Below are positions 1 through 9,414 of a stretch of 64,000 nucleotides of DNA, one piece after another. Position numbers and translations under genes: made by a program. The notes below the pieces were generated by a model. The model was not told where the DNA came from and made no database searches. It saw only the letters and a list, made by a program, of their open reading frames with translations. Position 1 is the first letter of the stretch; every line of letters begins with the position of its first letter. The stretch comes from Alteromonas portus (GTDB lineage: Bacteria > Pseudomonadota > Gammaproteobacteria > Enterobacterales > Alteromonadaceae): contig NZ_SWCO01000001.1 in NCBI RefSeq assembly GCF_005117025.1, forward strand, positions 310,001 through 374,000, given 5' to 3'.

Positions 1-758
1 AAATTGCGCAAACTCTTAAGCGTTACCGGAATATCGTGGCCGTTGGGTCTATCTTGCTGACAAAGGGTGAACAGAGAGCGAATGGTACCTGACGTACCTA
101 TACACTGAACCCAGCCCAATCTACGATATTTATTGTCAATTAACTCAAGCTCCTGCTGTGCAGCCGTGATAGCACGTTCAAAGGCTTTTGGCTTTAGCTC
201 ACCGTCAGGGAAAAACCGTTTGGTATAGCTCACGCAGCCCATTTGAAGGCTACGACAAAGTAAAGGCGTAAACCCTTCGCCAATAACGAACTCGGTGGAG
301 CCACCGCCTATGTCAATAACTAGCTGTTGGCCATCGGAGTGGTTTGTATGTGCAACGCCTGAATAAATAAGTCGTGCTTCTTCTACACCCGAAATGACTT
401 CGATAGGGTAGGGAAGGATGTCTTTTGCTGCGCTGATGAAATCGCGGGCGTTACGGGCTCTGCGCAACGTGTGGGTAGCGACAATTCTCACCGAGTCGGG
501 CTCAAAACCTTTCAGGCTCTCTGCTACCACTTTTAGCATAGCAAGCCCACGCTCCATCGCTTCATCAGACAAAATATTGTCGTCGTTAAGACCTTCGGCC
601 AAGCGAACTTTTTGTTTAACTCTATGCAGAATCTGCACAGACCCAGCAACAATACGTGCTACTACTAAGTGAAAACTATTTGAGCCAATGTCTAGTGCTG
701 CAACTTTATTGACTTCGCGGGTTTCCACGTCATTAAAAACTGATTCGTGCTGGGTCAT
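1..758 (-). CDS. ppx: Exopolyphosphatase Ppx (3' end beyond window)
   Basis: Ppx/GppA-family phosphatase that removes terminal phosphates from polyphosphate. The translation reads MTQHESVFNDVETREVNKVAALDIGSNSFHL at the start, with the ASKHA phosphate-1 motif DIGSNS, then ATHTLRRARN and the phosphate-2 loop DIGGGSTEF. About 252 codons are present and the C-terminal part is cut off by the window edge. The start lies 16 nt downstream of the ppk stop on the same strand, so ppk-ppx is probably one transcript. That linkage favours Ppx over the paralogue GppA, which also hydrolyses pppGpp; the sequence alone does not separate them completely. Confidence 0.93.
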   Translation of the reverse strand, partial: MTQHESVFNDVETREVNKVAALDIGSNSFHLVVARIVAGSVQILHRVKQKVRLAEGLNDDNILSDEAMERGLAMLKVVAESLKGFEPDSVRIVATHTLRRARNARDFISAAKDILPYPIEVISGVEEARLIYSGVAHTNHSDGQQLVIDIGGGSTEFVIGEGFTPLLCRSLQMGCVSYTKRFFPDGELKPKAFERAITAAQQELELIDNKYRRLGWVQCIGTSGTIRSLFTLCQQDRPNGHDIPVTLKSLRN

Positions 759-774
759 GTACTAACTTTCTATC

Positions 775-2847
775 CTACAAAGTGTCTTCTAACTTTTTCA
801 AATAGTCATAAATTTCTATTTGTGAGCGAAGTTTTTTACGATTTCCCCTGCGAACGTACTTGTTGCTCTGATCCTTGTCAATCACTCGAGCCTTCAGGGT
901 GTCTTTAAATTGTAGTTCCATTATATCAACAATGCGCTGTTGAAGACCTTTATCATACACAGGGCAACCTACTTCAATGCGGTTGTCCATGTTACGGGTC
1001 ATCCAATCGGCAGAAGAGATATACACTTTTCTGTCTCCGCCGCCTTCAAAAATCATTACGCGAGGGTGTTCGAGGAACCTGTCAACAATAGAAATTATTT
1101 CGATGTTTTCGCTTATTCCTTTTATCCCAGGATTAAGCGAACACATACCGCGCACTATGCCGCGGATCTTAACTCCAGCTTGGCTTGCTCGGTACAAATC
1201 GTCAATAAGTTCTTTATCAACCAGGTTGTTAATTTTGAAAGTGATTTGGGCCTTTTGACCTTGGTTTAAATGCTGAATTTCTTGACGAATTAACGACTGA
1301 ATTTTGGTTCTGGCGTTTAACGGCGATATTTGAAGATGCTGGAACTTGTAGCGTCGGTAAGGGTATTGAATAAGATCGAATACCGCTACCCCTTCATCAG
1401 CGAGTTCTTGATTACGAGTAAACAAGCTGTAGTCGGTATAAATTTTTGCCGTTTTTTCGTTAAAGTTACCTGTACCGAAATGCGCATAGTTCACTAAACT
1501 GCCTCGTTCTTCACGGGTCACAATACACAGCTTAGAGTGAATTTTAAGGGTAGGCACGCCAAGTACAACCCGTATCCCTGCATCGGTCATGCGCTTAGAC
1601 CATTCAATGTTTGCTTCTTCGTCAAAGCGGGCGCGAAGCTCTACGACAACGGTTACTTTTTTACCGTTGTCTACTGCGTCAATCAACGAGTTTACAATAC
1701 GTGAATTACTGGCAACGCGATAAATATTAATACGTATGGTTTTAACATTAGGGTCGAAGGCCGCCTGACGCAAAAACTCGGTGAAGTGCAGGAAACGGTG
1801 GTATGGGTAGTACAGTAGTATGTCTCGTGCAGTAATGGCATCGAAAACAGTGTTGTACTTAGAGAAAGCTTTGCTGTCGATAGCGGGCAGCGGCGCGTGC
1901 TCTAAATACTCTCGACCTACGTTAGGGAAGCCAATAAAGTCTTTAAAGTTACGGTAGTGCCCAGCAGCGTGCATGGTATCAAGCTTGGTGATCTTAAGGC
2001 GCTTGCGCAAGTCTGATTTCATGTCTTCAGGCATGTTCGTGTCGTAAATAACACGCACAGGCTCTGCAATAAGGCGCTGCTTCATACTTTCAGACATCTT
2101 TTCAACGAAGCTTTCGTCAATTTCTTCGTTAATAGAGTATTCTGCGTCGCGGGTCATCTTAAATGAGAAAGCTTCAATTTCGTCGAATTTTACGAAACCG
2201 CGGAAAATGTCTTCAATACACAGCTGAATCATGTCGTCGAGCATAATAATGCTCTTTTTCTTGCGGCTTTTCTGCGGCGGGATCAGCATAAAGCGCGACA
2301 TTTCAGAGGTAGGAACCTGAATAACCGCGAACTTAGGGTTGCGCTCCTTTCTTCTAAGCGCAACATATAAGTACACCGACGTTCCGTTTAAACGGCTAAG
2401 TAGGTCGGTTTTTTTATCTATCAGAATAGGTGCAATGTGACGCAGTGCTTTGTTAACGAAGAAGTTGCGCACCCACTGCTTTTGATAATCGTCTAAATCG
2501 TCTTTTCGAAGGATATGGATATTGTAGCGAGCTAGGGATCTAACTACTTCCTTATGAATTTGATCGAACTTTTCAGAGAGCTGAACAACTTTCTTTTGAA
2601 TTTGTGCCATTAGGGCCGTTTGGCGCTCAGCTTCTTCTTCATTGCCGTCATTTTGCGCAATGGTAATTTGTCGCTTCACGTCCGCGGCGCGTACGCGATA
2701 AAATTCATCAAGGTTATTTGAGTAAATACCAAGAAAACGAATTCGCTCTACGGCGGGGTTGTTTTTATCTGCGGCTTCTTGCAACACGCGCTCATTAAAC
2801 GCAAGCCAGCTTAATTCTTTGGGATAATATAAAACGTCGTTATCCAT
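775..2847 (-). CDS. ppk: Polyphosphate kinase 1
   Basis: Reversibly transfers the gamma-phosphate of ATP to polyphosphate. At 690 residues it has normal PPK1 length. The N-domain begins YYPKELSWLAFNERVLQEA, and the phosphorylated histidine lies in LKIHSKL (H437). The second conserved histidine is in FLEHPRVMIF (H594), and NYAHFGTGNFNEKTAKIYTD is the usual catalytic-domain block. GAGAAATT precedes the ATG. It is the first gene of a probable ppk-ppx operon, so synthesis and breakdown of polyphosphate would be transcribed together. A PhoB-box-like repeat lies about 50-70 nt upstream of the start, which fits induction by phosphate starvation. Confidence 0.98.
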   Translation of the reverse strand: MDNDVLYYPKELSWLAFNERVLQEAADKNNPAVERIRFLGIYSNNLDEFYRVRAADVKRQITIAQNDGNEEEAERQTALMAQIQKKVVQLSEKFDQIHKEVVRSLARYNIHILRKDDLDDYQKQWVRNFFVNKALRHIAPILIDKKTDLLSRLNGTSVYLYVALRRKERNPKFAVIQVPTSEMSRFMLIPPQKSRKKKSIIMLDDMIQLCIEDIFRGFVKFDEIEAFSFKMTRDAEYSINEEIDESFVEKMSESMKQRLIAEPVRVIYDTNMPEDMKSDLRKRLKITKLDTMHAAGHYRNFKDFIGFPNVGREYLEHAPLPAIDSKAFSKYNTVFDAITARDILLYYPYHRFLHFTEFLRQAAFDPNVKTIRINIYRVASNSRIVNSLIDAVDNGKKVTVVVELRARFDEEANIEWSKRMTDAGIRVVLGVPTLKIHSKLCIVTREERGSLVNYAHFGTGNFNEKTAKIYTDYSLFTRNQELADEGVAVFDLIQYPYRRYKFQHLQISPLNARTKIQSLIRQEIQHLNQGQKAQITFKINNLVDKELIDDLYRASQAGVKIRGIVRGMCSLNPGIKGISENIEIISIVDRFLEHPRVMIFEGGGDRKVYISSADWMTRNMDNRIEVGCPVYDKGLQQRIVDIMELQFKDTLKARVIDKDQSNKYVRRGNRKKLRSQIEIYDYLKKLEDTL

Positions 2848-2896
2848 AATTTCTCAATTCACGTTTATAAAAATGGTCAAAGACTGCCATCAGTCA

Positions 2897-2914
2897 GTGA
2901 CACTACTGTGACAA
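2897..2914 (-). promoter_or_regulatory. Candidate PhoB box upstream of ppk
   Basis: On the minus strand the sequence TTGTCACAGTAGTGTCAC has two 7-bp half-sites, TTGTCAC and GTGTCAC, starting 11 bp apart. That is the geometry of the E. coli Pho box (CTGTCATAWAWCTGTMAY). I count 13 of 18 matches, with the TGTCA core intact in both halves. It lies about 50 nt upstream of the ppk start on the coding strand. Function is inferred from sequence only. Confidence 0.5.
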
Positions 2915-3035
2915 CACATATTCTGGTGTCAATGTACACCCATTGTGTTGCGGTTATTCCATTAACTTTCAATATTATGCGGTTGTATTTGTGATGCGTG
3001 GGGTAGTGAGTAGCTCCACAAATACGCCCTTGTTT

Positions 3036-3542
3036 TTACCGCTTAGCTGTAATATCCACCACCAAATCGTTAGCCAACGACTCCAGTGAGTCTTGCAGGG
3101 CGCCGTCGTCAAAGTCTTCTGGCACCGCAATTTCTGCTTTTGCCTTGAAAATCAGGCTGCCCCAGTTGGGCGCGCTTTCACAATGTGAAGCAAAGGTGAG
3201 AATATTCAAGTTGAATTGGTTGAGGACCGATGTGAGTTCTTGAACGATACCCGTTTTGTCATTGCCCATTACATCAACCGTTAATTTGGTAGTGTTGCTG
3301 TTTTCACTGTTGGCAACCGCTACTGACTGCACCGACAAATCTTTAATGGCGTCGAGCGCATCGATTAAGCCCTGTTTGTTCTCATCGGCAACATGCACTT
3401 CTACAAAACCTGTGAACATTCCCGCCATATGTGCAAAGCTCGAACCCTGCCAGTTGCCCTCGTGTTTGTATACACACTTAGCCAGTGAGTCTACCAAACC
3501 AGGCTTGTCTTTACCCATGATGCTTATAACCAATGACTGCAT
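3036..3542 (-). CDS. gcvR: GcvR-like protein with two ACT domains
   Basis: A 168-residue protein with two ACT domains: residues about 1-75 start MQSLVISIMGKDKPGLVDSL, and residues about 85-160 contain TKLTVDVMGNDKTGIVQEL. This matches the glycine cleavage system repressor GcvR, which in E. coli opposes GcvA when glycine is scarce. The start is set by AAGGAG 8 nt upstream. A longer reading frame adds 47 residues with no homology-like features. No gcvA or gcvTHP is nearby, so the target is not visible. An ACT-domain regulator of other function is possible. Confidence 0.82.
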   Translation of the reverse strand: MQSLVISIMGKDKPGLVDSLAKCVYKHEGNWQGSSFAHMAGMFTGFVEVHVADENKQGLIDALDAIKDLSVQSVAVANSENSNTTKLTVDVMGNDKTGIVQELTSVLNQFNLNILTFASHCESAPNWGSLIFKAKAEIAVPEDFDDGALQDSLESLANDLVVDITAKR

Positions 3543-3751
3543 ACGATGCTCCTTATTGGGCGTGTAGAGAAAAACTTTGATCGTCTTCCTGTTGGGTAAT
3601 ACCATAGGCGCAGAGTAGGTTGCGCGAAGGTAATGCTTTAAACTTTCACTTGCTATTAGCATAACAAAACTTACACTGCTCACCAGTGCAATTTAGGGTT
3701 ATTCTTCTTAAAAATGAAGAATTTCGAAAATAAGAATTACTAAACAACCGC

Positions 3752-5929
3752 ATGACTTTCGACAGCAACAGCACAAACAAAAAACGCCAGCGAAGCGATA
3801 GGTGGTCACGCTATGTGGTGACAGGCTTTGGCGGCCTTGTTTTGTTAACTCTCGTTATTCTTATTACCCATCTAATCAGTCAAGCTCTGCCGTTGGCATA
3901 TACCCCTAGCTTAAATCATCTGTTGAGCTTGAAAACGTCAGACAATGAAAAAATTATCAGCGCAGGCGACATCATTAACAGCCAGCCAATGCTGGTGAGA
4001 AAGTCTGATTGTCGATTGGGGTTAAAGTTGCTTAAGGGCGATGCTCTGGTGAGCAATCACGATTACATACGTCCTTGTGAGCACAGGCTGTCGGCCTACA
4101 GCGTAATGGGCGAGAACTATATTGTAGATGTCTCTCCCAACGCTCAAGTTAGGGTTTTACCGGTTAGGTCATTTAATGTGGCTGCTGGCACCACAATGGA
4201 CATTGCCTCTAGTACACCGCAAGCAGCCTTGTCGAACAGCATTACGTTCGCGCTTCCCAAAGATGAGTGGGAGAAGCGCAGTAGTTGGAATATAGCATTG
4301 TCTTCAAAATGGGTAGTGGTTTCTATCACCCAAGGCAGCAATGTGTTTATACGTTGGATAAATAGGCTTCGCCCTACGCAGGTGCTGGATAAACGTTTCC
4401 ACAATATAGATAGGATAGTGCTGTTACCTGGCAGCGAGAGCGTGATGTTACAGGTAAATGATGCGCTTTATCTTAATAGGCTTAAAGATGAAGGGACGTC
4501 GCTATTGCCCATAGCAGGGGACATCACAGCGTCATTAGATGAGAAGATTGTATTTCCACTTGCCAAAGACCGTACCTTTTTCTTGATGAATAATAAAACA
4601 CAGGCACTTACTCGCTGGGTGTTGAGTAAGAGTGAAAAAGGCCTCACCTTCGAGCAAACCTACCAAATAGCGCTACCAGAAGAGAAGGTTAGGGATATAG
4701 CTGAACATGCCAGTATGAACTTAGTGGCTGTATTGACCGATAAAGCAAGAGTACTGTTGGTAAACCGTGTGTCTGGTGATGTAGTGGCGTCACAACAAAC
4801 AAAAGGTTCAGCTGAGCATATCATTTGGTACGGCAATAAGCTTTATGGCTATTCAGATAGTAGCCTATCAGTATGGGAAGGTAAGCACTTAAGCGGTATT
4901 ACTACATGGGCTTCTTTGTTTAAACCGCAGCACTATGAAGGCTATGAAACAGAAGAGACCGTATGGCAAACCACCAGTGCCTCAGATTTCCAAGAAGCTA
5001 AATTCAGTTTAACGCCGCTGTTAATCGGCAGTATTAAAGCCTCTCTTTTAGCGCTGCTTATTGCTATTCCGGTTGCCATCGGTGCTGCAATTTACACCGC
5101 GTTTTTCGCTAAAAGTCGTCTTCGCAACGTCATTAAGCCGGCTATCGAATTACTCGAAGCTATTCCTAGTGTGCTCATCGGCTTCATCGCGGCTATTTGG
5201 TTGTCGCCAAAAGCTGAGCAGTTTTTATTTTCCTTTGCCTTTTTCCTAATCGTTATACCTTTTGTGCTTATAGGTGTTGCCTTGGTACAGCGTCCTTTTG
5301 CAGAATACTTACCAAAGAAGTTAAGGCATGGCGCAGAATTACTTTTTGCGATAAGTGGTGTGTTTCTTTTAGGTTATATCAGCGTGGAATACGCGCCCTC
5401 GCTTATTTTCTCGCTAATGGGAGGAGACGGGTTTGCAATGCTAGCAGCCGAGTCCGATAGCCCCATAGGAAAAACCACGATAGTGGTAGCTCTAGCGTTA
5501 GGTGTGGCTATTTCACCGAGTATTTATTCCCTAGCGGAAGATGCCATAAACGGCGTACCCAATGATCTCAAATATGCCTCTTTTGCTCTTGGCGCCACAC
5601 GACTACAAACCCTACTTCATGTTGTTATTCATGTTGCACTACCGGGTATTGTAGCCGCGATAATGCTAGGTTTTGGCCGCGCGTTTGGTGAAACTATGAT
5701 AGTACTAATGGTTACGGGAAATACGCCAATCTCCAGCTGGGGCTTGATAGAAGGTTTGCGAGCACTTACTGCTAACTTGGCAATCGAACTTCCAGAAGCA
5801 GATGTGTCATCGGCGCATTATCAAATTCTATTTTTCACCGCGTGTATTTTGTTCCTGTTTACCTTCTTAGTTAACACCATGGCAGAGCTATTGCGGCAGC
5901 GTATTAGAAGTAGGGCGTACTATGGTTAA
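3752..5929 (+). CDS. pstC: Phosphate ABC transporter permease PstC (long form)
   Basis: Inner-membrane permease of the high-affinity phosphate importer. At 725 residues it is more than twice the length of E. coli PstC (about 320). An N-terminal membrane helix (about 25-47) is followed by about 370 residues rich in beta-strand-like segments, predicted to be periplasmic. The permease core starts near residue 422 (PLLIGSIKASLLALLIAIP) and carries the EAA-loop-like block YASFALGATRLQTLLHVVIHVALPGI. Its end overlaps pstA by 8 nt, giving translational coupling. No pstS lies upstream; the neighbour is gcvR on the opposite strand. The role of the large insert is unknown; it could contact PstS or the cell wall. 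Confidence 0.95.
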   Translation: MTFDSNSTNKKRQRSDRWSRYVVTGFGGLVLLTLVILITHLISQALPLAYTPSLNHLLSLKTSDNEKIISAGDIINSQPMLVRKSDCRLGLKLLKGDALVSNHDYIRPCEHRLSAYSVMGENYIVDVSPNAQVRVLPVRSFNVAAGTTMDIASSTPQAALSNSITFALPKDEWEKRSSWNIALSSKWVVVSITQGSNVFIRWINRLRPTQVLDKRFHNIDRIVLLPGSESVMLQVNDALYLNRLKDEGTSLLPIAGDITASLDEKIVFPLAKDRTFFLMNNKTQALTRWVLSKSEKGLTFEQTYQIALPEEKVRDIAEHASMNLVAVLTDKARVLLVNRVSGDVVASQQTKGSAEHIIWYGNKLYGYSDSSLSVWEGKHLSGITTWASLFKPQHYEGYETEETVWQTTSASDFQEAKFSLTPLLIGSIKASLLALLIAIPVAIGAAIYTAFFAKSRLRNVIKPAIELLEAIPSVLIGFIAAIWLSPKAEQFLFSFAFFLIVIPFVLIGVALVQRPFAEYLPKKLRHGAELLFAISGVFLLGYISVEYAPSLIFSLMGGDGFAMLAAESDSPIGKTTIVVALALGVAISPSIYSLAEDAINGVPNDLKYASFALGATRLQTLLHVVIHVALPGIVAAIMLGFGRAFGETMIVLMVTGNTPISSWGLIEGLRALTANLAIELPEADVSSAHYQILFFTACILFLFTFLVNTMAELLRQRIRSRAYYG

Positions 5930-7481
5930 TCGGACCATGTTTGGATTAAGTGCGGTACAGCGGCAATCGTTAGTTATTAGCTTAACGGCTTTTTTTACCA
6001 GCCTACTGCTTATTGCGCTAGTTAGCATTCTTATACTGATTAGTTTTCGCGGTACCGCATATTTTTGGCCAGAACCCATCTATACGGTCACCGGTACACA
6101 TCAAGACGGCACAAGGTTCTCGGTACTAGCGAACCTATTTGATGAAACAGCCAGTGAGGATGTCACCCTTAAGTATTCAGATGCCCAGCATCCTTATGGC
6201 TTTCAAGTTCAGATATCTAGAGATGAAATAGATACTCCGCGACTTGCAAACGAAAGCGCAGAAATAAAACTTTTAGACGGCAGGCGTGTGTTGGCAATTC
6301 CTGAACATATCGTCGTGCCCTCAAAACCGGCTCAACCTCTTAACAATATTGATACTGTGCTAGAGGAAGTGGCTCAAATTAGCGCTCAAATTGAAGATTT
6401 GAATACGCAGCACCTTGCACCTATTCACGAAGCACTATCTCAGTTTGATAAACGCAACGTTGTCGCCGACGCGCCAGCAAGAGAGCGTTTAGTCGCATCA
6501 TTTGGCGAATACCAAAAGCGTGTGGTGGCGTTGGAAGCAACAAGAGCTGAGTATACCTTATTGGTGAGTTTTGCAGATGGAACGCCGTTTGTTATTCCCA
6601 TTGCTAGTATTCAAGACGTGGATTTTGTCAGTCGTCTAAGTACATGGGAAAAGTGGCAGGTGGCGTTTTCGGAAATTGGTGTGTTTCTCACCGACTCCCC
6701 TAAACAAGCGAATACCTCAGGTGGCGTGTTCCCCGCGTTGTTTGGCACTGTACTCATGGTATTCTTAATGACCATCATCGTAACGCCCTTTGGTGTATTA
6801 GCTGCTATTTACTTGAGCGAATATGCACCTAACACAGCGCTTACCACCATTATCCGTGTCAGTGTAAGCAATATGGCAGGTGTACCTTCTATTGTTTACG
6901 GCGTATTCGGGCTTGGTTTCTTTGTTTACACCTTGGGCGGCAGCATTGACGAGCTATTGTTCAGTGAAACATTGCCAGCACCCACAATGGGAAGCCCTGG
7001 TGTATTTTGGGCGGCCTTAACCATGGCAATATTAACCTTACCTGTGGTGATTGTGGCGACTGAAGAAGGCTTGCGCAGAGTGCCGGAAGGGTTAAAAGCA
7101 GGCAGTTACGCGTTAGGGGCAACCAAAATTGAAACTATTGTGCGTACCGTACTGCCAATCGCGTCTCCTGGTATTATGACTGGCGTAATTCTGGCGATTG
7201 CGAGGGCGGCAGGTGAAGTAGCGCCACTCATGTTAGTTGGTGCGGTTAAGTTTGCACCCACGCTGCCCATAGATGGAGAGTTTCCTTATCTCCATCTTGA
7301 TAGACAGTTTATGCATTTAGGCGTGCTTATTTATGACGGAGCGTTTCATAGCCAAACCGATGGGAAAAGCGCAAGTATGATGTTTGCCGCTTGCTTGCTT
7401 TTACTTGTCGTGGTGTTCGTACTAAATATTTTGGCCGTTGTACTAAGAACGCGTCTGCGCAAACGCTATCTCAAAGGATAA
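5922..7481 (+). CDS. pstA: Phosphate ABC transporter permease PstA (long form)
   Basis: Second permease subunit of the Pst importer, 519 residues against about 300 in E. coli. A membrane helix at about 13-40 is followed by about 220 extra residues, including a helical stretch (LEEVAQISAQIEDLNTQHLA) that looks coiled-coil. The permease domain starts near residue 265 (GTVLMVFLMTIIVTPFGVLA) and contains the EAA-type loop GSYALGATKIETIVRTVLPIASPG. Like PstC it carries an enlarged extracytoplasmic part, so the two inserts may pack together. It is translated from an ATG overlapping the pstC end, and pstB follows after 15 nt. Confidence 0.96.
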   Translation: MVNRTMFGLSAVQRQSLVISLTAFFTSLLLIALVSILILISFRGTAYFWPEPIYTVTGTHQDGTRFSVLANLFDETASEDVTLKYSDAQHPYGFQVQISRDEIDTPRLANESAEIKLLDGRRVLAIPEHIVVPSKPAQPLNNIDTVLEEVAQISAQIEDLNTQHLAPIHEALSQFDKRNVVADAPARERLVASFGEYQKRVVALEATRAEYTLLVSFADGTPFVIPIASIQDVDFVSRLSTWEKWQVAFSEIGVFLTDSPKQANTSGGVFPALFGTVLMVFLMTIIVTPFGVLAAIYLSEYAPNTALTTIIRVSVSNMAGVPSIVYGVFGLGFFVYTLGGSIDELLFSETLPAPTMGSPGVFWAALTMAILTLPVVIVATEEGLRRVPEGLKAGSYALGATKIETIVRTVLPIASPGIMTGVILAIARAAGEVAPLMLVGAVKFAPTLPIDGEFPYLHLDRQFMHLGVLIYDGAFHSQTDGKSASMMFAACLLLLVVVFVLNILAVVLRTRLRKRYLKG

Positions 7482-7496
7482 TACAGGTTTTGTAAC

Positions 7497-8303
7497 ATGT
7501 TGAAGTTGTTTGAACACAATACGCTAAACGTTAACGACATTAGTGAAGAGCAAACCGCGGTAGAGGTTAAAAACCTCAACCTGTGGTTTGGCAATAAGCA
7601 TGTGTTAAATGACATCAGCATGCGGATCCCAAAAAACAAAATTACAGCATTAATTGGTCAAAGTGGTTGCGGTAAATCTACACTCATTAGCTGTTTCAAT
7701 CGCCTTAATGATTTGTATGACGGCTGCAAATACGATGGTGAGATTATTATTGATGGGCAAAACATCAATAGCCGCAAAGTAAATGTGTCACGCCTAAGAA
7801 CGAATGTGGGCATGGTTTTTCAACGCCCCAACCCCTTTCCTATGAGCATATACGAAAACGTGTGTTATGGGCTTAAGCTTCAAGGAGTAAAAGTTCGCCG
7901 ACACTTAGACGACGCAGTGGAAGGTGCACTCAAACAGGCGGCGCTATGGGATGAAGTTAAAGATCGTTTATTTGAATCAGCTCATGTTTTATCTGGCGGT
8001 CAGCAGCAGCGTTTGGTGATTGCAAGAGCGCTGGCATTAAAACCAGACATTCTACTTCTTGATGAACCCACCTCGGCCCTTGACCCATTGACCACGCTTT
8101 TTATCGAAGAATTGATGGATGCGTTAAAAAAGCAATGCACCATTATTATTGTAACGCACAACATGCAGCAAGCGGCTCGGGTAAGCGATTACACCGCCTT
8201 TTTCCATCAGGGCAGGCTGATAGAATATGCAGACAGCGACACGCTATTTACCATGCCTGATAAAAAGCAAACCGAAGATTATATAACGGGGCGATATGGA
8301 TAA
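7497..8303 (+). CDS. pstB: Phosphate ABC transporter ATPase PstB
   Basis: ATPase subunit that powers phosphate import. It has Walker [10 protein letters not shown] (residues 54-62), the Q-loop in [17 protein letters not shown] that is typical of PstB, signature LSGGQ (165-169), Walker B LLLDEP (D189-E190) and the switch histidine in VTHN. Its 268 residues are normal length. It sits third in pstC-pstA-pstB-phoU, with small gaps that suggest one transcript. Confidence 0.98.
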   Translation: MLKLFEHNTLNVNDISEEQTAVEVKNLNLWFGNKHVLNDISMRIPKNKITALIGQSGCGKSTLISCFNRLNDLYDGCKYDGEIIIDGQNINSRKVNVSRLRTNVGMVFQRPNPFPMSIYENVCYGLKLQGVKVRRHLDDAVEGALKQAALWDEVKDRLFESAHVLSGGQQQRLVIARALALKPDILLLDEPTSALDPLTTLFIEELMDALKKQCTIIIVTHNMQQAARVSDYTAFFHQGRLIEYADSDTLFTMPDKKQTEDYITGRYG

Positions 8304-8357
8304 GGTAGCAGTGGACCAGCGTCCTAACTTGGAATTACGCCGCGAGGAGAATTCACC

Positions 8358-9074
8358 ATGCGACAGGTAGCCTTAAATACGCATATCTCTGGTACGTTTA
8401 ATATCGAGTTGGAAAACTTGCGTAACTCGGTATTAACCATGGGGGGCGAAGTTGAACAGCAGCTGGTGGATACCTTAAAAGCGGTAAAGCACAATCATGC
8501 CGCTCTAGCTGAAAAAGTGGTGTTAAACGACTTAAAAATTAACTCCATGGAAATTCAAATTGACGAAGAATGCCTGCGCATTATTGCAAAACGTCATCCT
8601 ACCGCCAGCGACCTGCGTTTGATTATGACCATTTCCAAAGCCATTACGGATATTGAGCGAATGGGCGATGAAATCGAGCGTATTGCCAAACTAGTAACGC
8701 GTAATAAGTTGCCAAGCTCAGATACCATCAAGAGCAGTATGTTGCTTATTGGTGAAAGGGTAGCCGCCATGATGCGTGGCACATTCGATGCTTTTGCTCG
8801 TCAAGATGAAGCTGCTGCATTAGAAGTGTATGACCAAGACAATCGCATTGACAGTGAATACAAACGATTACTGTCATATACCACGTCCGAAATGCAGAAA
8901 AGCACCGACGATATGCAGGATTGGCTAGATGTGTTGTGGGCAATGCGCTCATTAGAGCGAATAGGTGACAGATGCAAAAACGTGTGTGAGTATGTGGTTT
9001 ATCTTACTCGCGGTACAGATGTAAGGCATACGCCGCTGGAAAATATGCAGCAAAAATTGGAAGATTTGACGTGA
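8358..9074 (+). CDS. phoU: Phosphate signalling protein PhoU
   Basis: Cytoplasmic negative regulator that links the Pst transporter to the PhoR/PhoB two-component system. Two three-helix PhoU repeats are visible; the first contains ECLRIIAKRHPTASDLRLIM followed by the acidic metal-binding-type segment DIERMGDEIERIA. The second repeat, in the last third, has the parallel pattern WAMRSLERIGDRCKNVCEYVVY. A strong GAGGAGAATTCACC precedes the ATG. It closes the pst operon as in enterobacteria; phoB and phoR are not in this window. Confidence 0.97.
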   Translation: MRQVALNTHISGTFNIELENLRNSVLTMGGEVEQQLVDTLKAVKHNHAALAEKVVLNDLKINSMEIQIDEECLRIIAKRHPTASDLRLIMTISKAITDIERMGDEIERIAKLVTRNKLPSSDTIKSSMLLIGERVAAMMRGTFDAFARQDEAAALEVYDQDNRIDSEYKRLLSYTTSEMQKSTDDMQDWLDVLWAMRSLERIGDRCKNVCEYVVYLTRGTDVRHTPLENMQQKLEDLT

Positions 9075-9414
9075 TCCTGTCCAAATGGTCAGCACGATTT
9101 TGCGTATCAATAACCTAATATGGATGTTTGTGAAATTTATTTGTCATAAAACTGAAATATTTGGTGGTTTTATCATCGTATTCAAATAATTCCGCATACT
9201 TTTATCGTTTTTCAGTGATTTTCGCTATGGCTTCTAAGATGATTACGTTATCATGCGCCGCAGCCAAGAACAGATCGTGCAAAATTTAATCGAACCTTAT
9301 GATAAAACACAATTTGTCTTTAACTTCTTTCTCTAGCCTTTGGGGTGAAGAGATCATGCTACTTACTCAAGTAGCGTCCAGCCTAAATCGCGTTTAGATC
9401 GGGAGCGATTATCC
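9075..9414. other. phoU-pit intergenic region
   Basis: 340 bp without a convincing gene. It contains the candidate Pho box described separately and the GGGAG ribosome-binding site of the pit gene. No clear terminator hairpin was seen after phoU. Confidence 0.6.
9141..9158 (+). promoter_or_regulatory. Candidate PhoB box upstream of pit
   Basis: TTGTCATAAAACTGAAAT matches the E. coli Pho-box consensus CTGTCATAWAWCTGTMAY at 16 of 18 positions by eye. Its half-sites TTGTCAT and CTGAAAT start 11 bp apart. It lies about 255 bp upstream of the GTG start of the Pit transporter and after phoU, on the coding strand. It implies PhoB control of pit, or a promoter with a long leader. No binding evidence. 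Confidence 0.6.

Noticed and set aside
3660..3751. Pho box upstream of pstC
   Set aside because: The TTAGCATAAC...CTTACAC stretch has two half-site-like words, but the spacing is off by about 2 bp and the TGTCA core is missing.
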